Part shown: piece by piece, positions 57,165-64,000 of the stretch | How positions within the stretch are numbered: the stretch's first letter is position 1 | Layout: each line of letters begins with the position of its first letter | From: Streptomyces sp. SAJ15 | GTDB lineage: Bacteria > Actinomycetota > Actinomycetes > Streptomycetales > Streptomycetaceae | Length of the DNA: 64,000 bases | NCBI RefSeq assembly: GCF_007595705.1 | Contig: NZ_NISY01000003.1 | Span: 558,001-622,000, forward strand | Direction: 5' to 3' | Notes under the pieces: model-generated | What the model saw: the letters and a program-made list of their open reading frames with translations, nothing else | Databases searched by the model: none | Told to the model about the DNA's origin: nothing | Program-made: the position numbers and the translations under genes

Positions 57165-57824
57165 ATGGAGTTCCTGCCGCAGCTCGGCGTTCATCTGGCA
57201 CTCGACCTCGGAGCCGTATCCCTGCTGACCTTCGCGGTGTACTACCCCCGCCATCGGCGCCGCGACCTGATACCCGCCTACCTCGCGCTGAACGTCGCGC
57301 TGTTCGCCGTCGTCGCCGCGCTCGCGCGGGTCGGCGGCAACGGAGGCATGGCGCTGGGCTTCGGCCTCTTCGGCGTGCTGTCGATGATCCGGCTGCGCTC
57401 GGACGCCATCCAGCACGAGGAGGTGGCGTACTACTTCACCACCCTCGTCCTCGGGCTCATCTGCGGTCTGCCGCACCTGGGGCTCTCCGTCGCGGCCCCG
57501 CTGACCGCCCTGCTCCTGCTGGTGCTCTACGTCGCCGACCACCCCCGGCTGTACGCCCGCTCCCGGCGCACCGTCGTCACCCTCGACGCGGTGCACGAGG
57601 ACCCCGCCGCGCTCCGCGCCGACCTCGCCCGACGGCTCGGCGAACCGCTCCACTGGACGGTCATGGAGGTCGACTTCGTCCGCGACCTGACCGTCGTCGA
57701 CGTGCGGTACCGCGAGCCCCGGCCGGTGCCGTGGGCCGCCCGCGCCGACCACCCCGGACCGGCCGAGCAGACCGCCCCGGGCCGTCGTCCCGGCCGGCCC
57801 GTCGCCACCTGGGAGGCGGCGTGA
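57165..57824 (+). CDS. DUF4956 membrane protein
   Basis: 219 residues. Five or so membrane helices in the N-terminal 130 residues; the signature GMALGFGLFGVLSMIRLRSD (a conserved loop before a membrane helix) and a cytoplasmic C-terminal alpha/beta domain (LHWTVMEVDFVRDLTVVDVR) are family features. DUF4956 proteins are usually paired with a VTC-domain polyphosphate polymerase, as here: the VTC gene starts within its stop codon overlap. Confidence 0.88.
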   Translation: MEFLPQLGVHLALDLGAVSLLTFAVYYPRHRRRDLIPAYLALNVALFAVVAALARVGGNGGMALGFGLFGVLSMIRLRSDAIQHEEVAYYFTTLVLGLICGLPHLGLSVAAPLTALLLLVLYVADHPRLYARSRRTVVTLDAVHEDPAALRADLARRLGEPLHWTVMEVDFVRDLTVVDVRYREPRPVPWAARADHPGPAEQTAPGRRPGRPVATWEAA

Positions 57825-58666
57825 CCACGCCGGTGGCGCCGCCGCCGGAGCCGCCGGCGGTCAGCGGGCCCATCCAGGCCGCTCGACCCATCTCGCTCGC
57901 CGAGGTCAACGAGCGCTCCGCACTGCTCGCCCGGATCGACCGCTGCTACCTGGTGCCCGCCGCGGTCTTCACCGCGCTCGCGGCGCACCTGACCGACCCG
58001 GACCGCCCCGGCGGCCCCTTCCGGGCGCTCACCATCGACGGACGGCGCTGGTTCCGCTACCACTCCGTCTACTACGACACCCCCGGCCTCCGCTCGTTCC
58101 ACGACCACCGCCAGGGGCGCCGGTTGCGCTTCAAGATCCGGGAGCGGGTCTACCAGGACTCCGGGGAGCGGCAGTTCGAGATCAAGCTCAAGGGCGGGCG
58201 CGGCGAGACGGTCAAACAGCGGTGCCCGCTCACCGGCGCGGCCACCCCGCTGGACGCCCCGTTCCGCGCCTTCCTCGCCGACGCGCTGGAGCGCGCGTAC
58301 GGCATCGAGCCGCCCGCGGAGCTGCGCCCCTCCCTCACCACCGACTACCGGCGGGCGACGCTGGTGGCCGACGGCGAGCGCGTCACCTGCGACACCGGGC
58401 TGATCTGCCGGGACCTCCCGCTGGGAGCCGCCGTCCACTGCGACAGCGATCTGGTCCTGGTGGAGACCAAGACGGCCGGGCACCTCACCGCGGCCGACCA
58501 CTTCCTGCACGCCCACGGGGTGCGGCCCGCCGTGTTCACCAAGTACTGCGGGGCGCTGGCCGCGCTGCGCCCGGCGCTACCCGGCAACCGCTGGCGCCGC
58601 GCCGCCCGCCGCGCCTTCCCGCGCCGGGCGGGAGCGCTTCCCGCGCCGAGCGGGGACGCGCGCTGA
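57821..58666 (+). CDS. VTC-domain polyphosphate polymerase-like protein
   Basis: 281 residues; GTG 57821 overlaps the DUF4956 stop by four bases. VTC domain: YYDTPGLRSFHDHRQGRRLR, KIRERVYQDSGERQFEIKLK, then LVLVETKTAGHLTAAD and FTKYCGALAALRP. The basic tunnel residues (RRLRFKIRER, EIKLK) and the acidic ETK match yeast Vtc4-type polyphosphate polymerases. It likely makes polyphosphate or another nucleotide-derived polymer at the membrane with DUF4956. A degenerate copy of the downstream 23-bp repeat lies in its 3' end. Confidence 0.88.
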   Translation: MTTPVAPPPEPPAVSGPIQAARPISLAEVNERSALLARIDRCYLVPAAVFTALAAHLTDPDRPGGPFRALTIDGRRWFRYHSVYYDTPGLRSFHDHRQGRRLRFKIRERVYQDSGERQFEIKLKGGRGETVKQRCPLTGAATPLDAPFRAFLADALERAYGIEPPAELRPSLTTDYRRATLVADGERVTCDTGLICRDLPLGAAVHCDSDLVLVETKTAGHLTAADHFLHAHGVRPAVFTKYCGALAALRPALPGNRWRRAARRAFPRRAGALPAPSGDAR

Positions 58667-58674
58667 CGCTCGGC

Positions 58675-58743
58675 GGGAGCCGTTTCCCGTGCTGAACGGG
58701 AGCCGTTTCCCGTGCTGAACGGGAGCCGTTTCCCGCGCTGAAC
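58675..58743. repeat. 23-bp tandem repeats behind the VTC gene
   Basis: Three copies of a 23-bp unit beginning GGGAGCCGTTTCCC (58675-58697, 58698-58720, 58721-58743), the third with one change, and a truncated fourth from 58744. A degenerate copy lies at 58630-58651 inside the VTC gene. Each unit has short complementary ends (GGGA/TCCC). Confidence 0.85.
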
Positions 58744-58872
58744 GGGAGCCGCGGCGGGCGCCGTAAGGCGGTGCCGTAGGGCGCCGGCGGCGGCCACTTC
58801 GCCCGACAGGATGCCGGGCGAAGTGGCCTAAGCCATACACCTTGGCGGTGTCTGCGGGCGGCCGGAGATCCA

Positions 58873-58878
58873 TACGCT
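58873..58878 (+). promoter_or_regulatory. -10 box of the class III aminotransferase gene (leaderless)
   Basis: TACGCT, seven bases before the ATG at 58886; no RBS between. Confidence 0.45.
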
Positions 58879-58885
58879 GGGCCCC

Positions 58886-60244
58886 ATGACCCCTCCGCAC
58901 GCTGATCCTCAGGTCGGGAAGGCCGTCAAGGCGGCCGACCGCGCCCACGTCTTCCACTCCTGGTCCGCTCAGGGGCTCATCGACCCGCTCGCCATCGCGG
59001 GCGCCGAGGGCTCGTACTTCTGGGACTACGACGGCAACCGCTACCTCGACTTCTCCTCCCAGCTGGTCAACACCAACATCGGGCACCAGCACCCCAAGGT
59101 CGTCGCGGCCATCCAGGAACAGGCCGCGAAGCTGTGCACCATCGCCCCCGGCTTCGCCGTGGACGTACGGTCCGAGGCGGCGCGGCTGATCGCCGAGCGG
59201 ACCCCGGGCGACCTGGACAAGATCTTCTTCACCAACGGCGGCGCGGAGGCGGTCGAGAACGCGGTACGGATGGCCCGGCTGCACACCGGCCGGCACAAGG
59301 TCCTCTCCGCCTACCGCTCGTACCACGGCGCCACCGCCGCCGCGATCAACCTGACCGGCGACCCGCGCCGCTGGGCCTCCGACACCGCCTCCGCGGGCGT
59401 GGTCCACTTCTGGGCCCCGTTCCTCTACCGCTCGCCGTTCCACGCCGAGACCGAGGAGCAGGAGCGCGACCGGGCGCTGCGCCACTTGGAGGACACCATC
59501 GCCTTCGAGGGGCCGCAGACCATCGCCGCGATCATCCTGGAGACCGTGCCCGGCACCGCCGGCATCATGGTCCCGCCGCCCGGCTACCTGGCCGGCGTCC
59601 GGGAGATCTGCGACCGCTACGGGATCGTCTTCGTCCTGGACGAGGTCATGGCCGGCTTCGGGCGCACCGGCGCCTGGTTCGCGGCCGACCACTTCGAGGT
59701 GGTCCCGGACCTGCTGACCTTCGCCAAGGGCGTCAACTCCGGCTATGTCCCGCTCGGCGGCGTGGCGATCTCCGCCGAGATCGCCGCCACCTTCGACCAG
59801 CGGCCCTACCCCGGTGGGCTCACCTACTCCGGCCACCCGCTCGCCTGTGCCTCGGCCGTCGCCACCATCAACGCGATGGCGGAGGAGCGGATCGTGAAGA
59901 ACGCCGCGGAGATCGGCGAGAAGGTCATCGGCCCCGGGCTGCGCGAGATCGCCGAGCGCCACCCGTCGGTGGGCGAGGTGCGCGGCCTCGGCGCCTTCTG
60001 GGCGGTGGAGCTGGTGCGGAACAAGGAGACCCGCGAGCCGCTGGTCCCGTACAACGCCAGCGGCCCGGCCAACCAGCCGATGGCGGACTTCGCGGCGGCC
60101 TGCAAGCAGCGCGGGCTGTGGCCGTTCGTCAACATGAACCGCACCCATGTGGTCCCGGCCTGCACCATCAGCGAGGCCGAGGCCAAGGAGGGGCTGGCCC
60201 TCCTCGACGAGGCGCTGACGGCCGCCGACGCCCACGCGGCGTAG
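58886..60244 (+). CDS. Class III (omega) PLP aminotransferase
   Basis: 452 residues. PLP-dependent transaminase of the taurine:pyruvate/beta-alanine:pyruvate type: DYDGNRYLDFSSQLVNTNIG, FFTNGGAEAVENAVRMARLH, LDEVMAGFGRTGAWFAADHF and the PLP lysine in FAKGVNSGYVPLGGVAI. It converts an amine or omega-amino acid to its aldehyde. A divergent role cannot be told from sequence. A GntR/FCD regulator lies 116 bp downstream on the same strand and may control it. Confidence 0.93.
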   Translation: MTPPHADPQVGKAVKAADRAHVFHSWSAQGLIDPLAIAGAEGSYFWDYDGNRYLDFSSQLVNTNIGHQHPKVVAAIQEQAAKLCTIAPGFAVDVRSEAARLIAERTPGDLDKIFFTNGGAEAVENAVRMARLHTGRHKVLSAYRSYHGATAAAINLTGDPRRWASDTASAGVVHFWAPFLYRSPFHAETEEQERDRALRHLEDTIAFEGPQTIAAIILETVPGTAGIMVPPPGYLAGVREICDRYGIVFVLDEVMAGFGRTGAWFAADHFEVVPDLLTFAKGVNSGYVPLGGVAISAEIAATFDQRPYPGGLTYSGHPLACASAVATINAMAEERIVKNAAEIGEKVIGPGLREIAERHPSVGEVRGLGAFWAVELVRNKETREPLVPYNASGPANQPMADFAAACKQRGLWPFVNMNRTHVVPACTISEAEAKEGLALLDEALTAADAHAA

Positions 60245-60263
60245 ATCACAGCTGTACTCCACG

Positions 60264-60299
60264 CGACGGCCCTCGCATATCGTGAGGCGAGGGCCGTCG
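60264..60299 (+). terminator. Terminator after the aminotransferase
   Basis: 13-bp stem (60264-60276 with 60287-60299), extendable by two or three pairs, 10-nt loop, 19 nt after the stop. Confidence 0.75.
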
Positions 60300-60360
60300 T
60301 GTCGCGCGTGCGCGCGAGGCGCTGGGACGGCCGGAGAAAGCACGAAGGAGACGGTCATCG

Positions 60361-61089
60361 ATGCCCGTGCCCGGCAGTAGCCCAGGCACCAGTCCCGGCG
60401 CCGGCCGCCGCGCCAGCCCGGTCAGGCGCAGCACGCTGCGGCAACAGATCGCCGACGCGCTGTGCGACGAGGTGATCGCGGGCCGGCTCCCCGCCGGCCG
60501 CCAGTTCACGGTCAAGGAGATGGCCGACCAGTACGGCGTCTCCGCCACCCCGGTGCGCGAAGCACTGATCGACCTGTGCGCCCAGGGGCTGCTCGACGTC
60601 GAGGAGCACCGCGGTTTCCGCGTGCACGAGTTCACCCTCGACGACTTCCGCGCCATGGTCCAGGCGCGCTCGCTGATCTCGGAGGGGATGTTCCAGCACT
60701 ACGCGGAGCGGGTGCTGAGCGAGATGTCGCCGGAGGCGCTGGCGTCGGTGCGCCGCCGGGCGGAGGAGGCCGAGCGCGCCGCGCGCCTGGGCGACCTGGA
60801 CATCCTCATCGGCTACGACATGCGGTTCTGGCGTGAGCTGGTGGGGCTGGTCGGCAATCCGTACGTCTCGGACTTCCTCCAGCGGCTGCGGGTGCAGAGC
60901 TGGGTGTTCACCGTGCCGTTCCTGCGCCGGGTGCCGGACCTGACCGGCCGGCTGTGGGCCCGGCACCGCGAGCTGACCGACGCGGTGACCCGCGCCGACG
61001 CTGCGGAGGCGGAACGCATCATCGCGGCGTACAACGCGCATTCGCTGGCGTTGATCGAGGAGCTGGCCACGGGCGCGGCGCCGGCGTGA
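60361..61089 (+). CDS. GntR-family regulator, FCD type
   Basis: 242 residues. N-terminal winged helix (~20-85): LRQQIADALCDEVIAGRLPA, GRQFTVKEMADQYGVSATPV. The C-terminal FCD domain (~95-235) is helical with metal/ligand histidines expected near DMRFWRELVGLVGNPYV and LWARHRELTDAVTRADAAEA. FCD regulators respond to organic acids or amino-acid derivatives, in line with a neighbouring aminotransferase. Low-complexity Pro/Gly N-terminus (~1-20). Confidence 0.92.
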   Translation: MPVPGSSPGTSPGAGRRASPVRRSTLRQQIADALCDEVIAGRLPAGRQFTVKEMADQYGVSATPVREALIDLCAQGLLDVEEHRGFRVHEFTLDDFRAMVQARSLISEGMFQHYAERVLSEMSPEALASVRRRAEEAERAARLGDLDILIGYDMRFWRELVGLVGNPYVSDFLQRLRVQSWVFTVPFLRRVPDLTGRLWARHRELTDAVTRADAAEAERIIAAYNAHSLALIEELATGAAPA

Positions 61090-61268
61090 TCGGGCGCCCG
61101 AACCGCACGGATGATCCGTCTTCTTGGTCCGACTTCGAGGCGGATTACCGCCGTACCGCACGCTTCGCGGAGCGAAGTCGGAGGACTACGCTGATCCGGC
61201 CGGCTCTTCGGCTCCAGCCGTCGCCGGAGAACTCCGATCGTGTACGCCGACGCCGACCCCGATCCCCC

Positions 61269-61342
61269 CGCCGACTTCGAACGCCGACCCGCAACGCCGA
61301 CTTCGAACGCCGACCACGCAACGCCGACCTCGAACGAGAGCG
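61269..61342 (+). repeat. Short 26-27-bp tandem repeat upstream of the hypothetical gene
   Basis: CGCCGACTTCGAACGCCGAC repeats at 61269 and 61295 with a third partial copy at 61322; GACTTCGAACGCC occurs twice and its GACCTCGAACGAG variant once. The tract ends eight bases before the proposed GTG at 61350. Confidence 0.65.
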
Positions 61343-61349
61343 AGATCAC

Positions 61350-62000
61350 GTGGCCTGTGACCTCTGGCTGGTCCCCCTCGTGGATGTGCTGTGCCACAGC
61401 CCCGACAACCCCTTCGCCGAGGAGATCGCGGTCTACGACCGGGCGCTGAGCGCCTCCGGGCTGCCGCCCGTGCCCGTCTTCGGCTACATGCCGGGGCTCT
61501 CCGGGGACGTCGCCCCGGTCGCGGGCTTCGACTACGACGCGCTGCACCTCCTCCGCCGCGCCTACCTGCTCCAGCTGTGCGGGCTCGCGGTCACCCCGGT
61601 CGACGAACTGGGCGGCGACTACGAGCAGTTGCTGGAGATGTTCGAGTCCACCGCCAAGCAGTCGCACCTGGTGTGGCACTACGACCACGCCGGCGCGTAC
61701 GTCCCGGTGGACTTCGCGGCTCCACTCTCCTCCGACGAACTCCTGGAGGGCGGCGGCCCCCTGGGCTCCAGCCACGGTCTGCTGCGCGAACTCCACGCGG
61801 TGGCCCCGGCGCTCGGCATCGACCCCGGTAACCCGCCGGCGGCCCCGACACCCCCGCCGCGGCCCACCAGCCTGGAGGAGCCGGCGGCACCGATCTCCTA
61901 CGACGCCGGGCCCTTCGCGCGGGAGCGGCACGTCTGGCTCGGGCTGCACGCGGCGGCCACCCGCAGCCTGGGGCAGGGCTCGATGATCGTCTTCAGCTGA
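61350..62000 (+). CDS. Hypothetical protein of unknown role (216 aa)
   Basis: From GTG 61350 the frame gives MACDLWLVPLVDVLCHSPDN. It is alpha/beta, with several aromatic-rich strands (FGYMPGLSGDVAPVAGFDYD, WHYDHAGAYVPVDF) and a proline-rich linker (~170-190) before a C-terminal helix (VWLGLHAAATRSL). I do not recognise the family. The upstream frame continues through the tandem repeats and lacks coding bias, so the start is not certain. Convergent with the SLATT gene. Confidence 0.6.
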   Translation: MACDLWLVPLVDVLCHSPDNPFAEEIAVYDRALSASGLPPVPVFGYMPGLSGDVAPVAGFDYDALHLLRRAYLLQLCGLAVTPVDELGGDYEQLLEMFESTAKQSHLVWHYDHAGAYVPVDFAAPLSSDELLEGGGPLGSSHGLLRELHAVAPALGIDPGNPPAAPTPPPRPTSLEEPAAPISYDAGPFARERHVWLGLHAAATRSLGQGSMIVFS

Positions 62001-62115
62001 GCGGTCGCCTCGCTCGCTACGGCCGCCTGGGTCGTCCCGGTCGGCTCGGGCGCGTCTGGTCGGCCGACCCGGCGGCCGTGCGCGGGCCGGGTGTGCGCGC
62101 TCTTCGCGGGACGGG

Positions 62116-62844
62116 TCAGCGGGGCGACTCCGGGGGGCGCTGCCGCGGCATGTTCGGACGGGTGGCCGGCGGCAGCGGGAAGCGGTTCGAGGGCGGCGGG
62201 CTGTCCGGTCGCGCGCTCCAGGCCAGGGACTGGGTGAACAGCGGCGCCGAGCCGGAGCGGAACTCCACCATCCAGTCCGCGGTCTCGGTGCGGACCAGCT
62301 CCGAGACATCCTCGCTGAACCGCCGCAGCACGGTCAGACAGCGCTCCGCCGCCTCGCTCGCGGTGCCCTCGGCCGGGCCGAGCACCTCCCGCACGCTCTC
62401 CGACGCCCAGTCGAACTGCAGCGCCTCCAGCCGTCGGTGCACCGCCTGGGCGGTGGCCACGTCGCGCATCCAGCCCGCGGTCAGCCCGAAGCAGCGGTCG
62501 GCCGCCACGCAGGCGACCGTGAACAGCAGCGCCAGATAGCCCCAGGCGGCGCCGCCGTCCAGCAGCCCGTTGAGATCCAGCAGCGGCAGCGACGCCCCGA
62601 CCACCGCGCCCACCACGGCCCCGATCCGCAGCGCGTGCGCGGTGCGCCGCTTCCAGACCCGGTCGGCGAGATACCAGTCGGCCACCCGCAGCGCGCCACT
62701 CTCCACCCACCGGTAGAGCTCGTCGAGCCGTTCCGCGGGCTCGCCCCAGTCGCCGTGCGGGAAGGGCCGACCCAGCAGGTCGCCCTGTTTGCCCCCGCGC
62801 CCCCGCCGAGGGGGCCCCTCGGGCTGCATCTCCGGCTGACTCAC
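62116..62844 (-). CDS. SLATT-type two-TM membrane protein
   Basis: 242 residues from GTG 62844 (GGGAG seven bases upstream). After a Gln/Pro/Arg-rich start, ELYRWVESGALRVADWYLAD RVW leads into two adjacent membrane helices (~80-135), followed by a helical cytoplasmic domain (ERCLTVLRRFSEDVSELVRT) and a Pro-rich tail. This arrangement matches SLATT domains, proposed pore-forming effectors of nucleotide-signalling conflict systems. No SMODS cyclase or SLOG sensor is adjacent, so it is an orphan. Convergent with the hypothetical gene, divergent from purD. Confidence 0.65.
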   Translation of the reverse strand: MSQPEMQPEGPPRRGRGGKQGDLLGRPFPHGDWGEPAERLDELYRWVESGALRVADWYLADRVWKRRTAHALRIGAVVGAVVGASLPLLDLNGLLDGGAAWGYLALLFTVACVAADRCFGLTAGWMRDVATAQAVHRRLEALQFDWASESVREVLGPAEGTASEAAERCLTVLRRFSEDVSELVRTETADWMVEFRSGSAPLFTQSLAWSARPDSPPPSNRFPLPPATRPNMPRQRPPESPR

Positions 62845-63074
62845 CCGTGCACTCCCTGCTGCGGCTGCATGTCTCTCTAAGAACGCGCAGCCTCCATTCC
62901 TACCGCCGAACGGTTGGCCTCGCGGACAAGATCGCGAGAATTCCGCTCGTACGTGGCGGTGGTCGGGTATAGGCGCGTCCTCGACCTCACCCGAAAGAGT
63001 GTGCCCGGTCGTCTTCGCGCCGCCGCGCCGACCCCGTGGGGACGCCCGCGCGGAGCGCCGCCGCCGAGAGGCAA

Positions 63075-63080
63075 TAGGGT
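63075..63080 (+). promoter_or_regulatory. -10 box of purD (leaderless)
   Basis: TAGGGT, seven bases before GTG 63088; AGGG inside it could also act as an RBS. Confidence 0.45.
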
Positions 63081-63087
63081 GCCTACC

Positions 63088-64000
63088 GTGAAGGTCCTCG
63101 TCATCGGCGGCGGCGCCCGCGAACACGCCCTGTGCCGCGCCCTCTCGCTCGACCCCGACGTCACCGCGCTGCACTGCGCCCCCGGCAACGCAGGCATCGC
63201 CGAGCTGGCCACGCTGCACGCGGTGGACGCGCTCGACGGCGCGGCCGTCGCCGACCTGGCCGCCACCCTGGAGGCGGACCTGGTCGTCATCGGCCCCGAG
63301 GCGCCGCTGGTCGCCGGGGTCTCCGACGTGCTGCGGGAGCGCGGGATCCCCGTCTTCGGCCCGTCCGCGGAGGCCGCCCGGCTGGAGGGGTCCAAGGCGT
63401 TCGCCAAGGACGTGATGGCCTCCGCCGGCGTTCCCACCGCGCGCGCCTACGTCTGCACCACCCCCGAGGAGATCGACGAGGCCCTGGACGCCTTCGGCGC
63501 GCCGTACGTCGTCAAGGACGACGGTCTCGCCGCCGGCAAGGGCGTGGTCGTGACCTCCGACGCCGAGGCGGCCCGGGCGCACGCCCTGGCCTGCGAGCGG
63601 GTCGTCATCGAGGAGTTCCTGGACGGCCCCGAGGTCTCGCTGTTCGCGATCACCGACGGTGAGACGGTGCTGCCGCTCCAGCCCGCGCAGGACTTCAAGC
63701 GCGCCTACGACGCCGACGAGGGCCCGAACACCGGCGGCATGGGGGCCTACTCCCCGCTGCCGTGGGCGGACCCGCGGCTGGTCGACGAGGTCATGGAGAC
63801 CGTGCTCCAGCCCACCGTCGACGAGCTGCGCCGGCGCGGCACGCCCTTCTCCGGGCTGCTGTACGCGGGGCTCGCGATCACCTCGCGCGGGGTGCGGGTG
63901 ATCGAGTTCAACGCGCGCTTCGGGGACCCGGAGACCCAGGTGGTCCTGGCCCGCCTGAAGACGCCGATCGCCGGCGTGCTGCTGAGCGCGGCCACCGGCC
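63088..64000 (+). CDS. purD: Phosphoribosylamine-glycine ligase (5' part, cut by the right edge)
   Basis: 304 codons inside the window from GTG 63088 ([20 protein letters not shown]). ATP-grasp enzyme of purine synthesis joining PRA and glycine. Motifs: [54 protein letters not shown] (ATP grasp), [24 protein letters not shown] and [16 protein letters not shown]. No frame break seen. Expected full length about 415-430 residues. Confidence 0.97.
   Translation, partial: MKVLVIGGGAREHALCRALSLDPDVTALHCAPGNAGIAELATLHAVDALDGAAVADLAATLEADLVVIGPEAPLVAGVSDVLRERGIPVFGPSAEAARLEGSKAFAKDVMASAGVPTARAYVCTTPEEIDEALDAFGAPYVVKDDGLAAGKGVVVTSDAEAARAHALACERVVIEEFLDGPEVSLFAITDGETVLPLQPAQDFKRAYDADEGPNTGGMGAYSPLPWADPRLVDEVMETVLQPTVDELRRRGTPFSGLLYAGLAITSRGVRVIEFNARFGDPETQVVLARLKTPIAGVLLSAATG

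Overview
The window is high-GC actinobacterial DNA and almost certainly Streptomyces chromosome. The evidence is strong G/C bias at third codon positions, frequent GTG starts, leaderless genes with a -10 box 6-7 nt before the start codon, the dnaK-grpE-dnaJ-hspR operon with HAIR operators, SpoIIE/PP2C signalling proteins, and a Streptomyces-type parS site. Gene order (dnaK operon, clpB, YbjN protein, aspartate-aminotransferase-like gene, pyrE, fba, kynurenine genes, purA, purD) is that of a conserved core chromosome arm near the origin rather than a subtelomeric arm.

Left end (1-6.8 kb). A cold-shock gene is cut by the left edge. An approximately 6 kb accessory block follows, bounded by a 77-bp direct repeat. 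One copy is the 3' half of an intact tRNA-Gly(CCC) gene plus its terminator (6716-6792); the other is a displaced copy (638-714). The block carries a soluble GAF-SpoIIE phosphatase, three small proteins, two divergent DUF5994 paralogues and an NhaA Na+/H+ antiporter. No integrase is visible.

7-20 kb. dcd (dCTP deaminase), a phosphoribosyltransferase, a Yip1-type membrane protein, a degenerate 12-bp repeat tract, a large membrane sensor phosphatase/anti-sigma kinase, an EtfD-like membrane Fe-S oxidoreductase with a TetR-style palindrome in its promoter, then the HspR-controlled dnaK operon.

20-35 kb. A LuxR regulator with an unrecognised downstream gene, a secreted S41 peptidase, an amino-acid permease, cupin and small enzymes, an Uma2 nuclease, clpB (with its own HAIR site), a YbjN protein, a PIG-V-like membrane protein, a PLP aminotransferase and a Cys/Ser/Gly-rich membrane micro-protein.

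34-46 kb. A membrane spermidine-synthase-like protein, a CoxG-like protein, aldose epimerase and pyrE. A perfect parS site is embedded in the pyrE terminator. Then fba, an MFS exporter with a Cys/His tail, DUF3151, and an operon kynA-kynU-hydrolase-P450 predicted to turn tryptophan into anthranilate.

46-64 kb. An ABC exporter with divergent GbsR/MarR repressor, a degenerate diacylglycerol-kinase-like protein, purA with a structured leader RNA, a membrane Ser/Thr kinase, a MarR-DJ-1 operon with a double operator, a DUF4956-VTC pair, a class III aminotransferase with a GntR regulator, an orphan SLATT-domain protein and the 5' part of purD. The most promising unexplained elements are the purA leader RNA, the parS-terminator fusion, the tRNA-Gly-bounded block, the EtfD operator and the repeat tracts.
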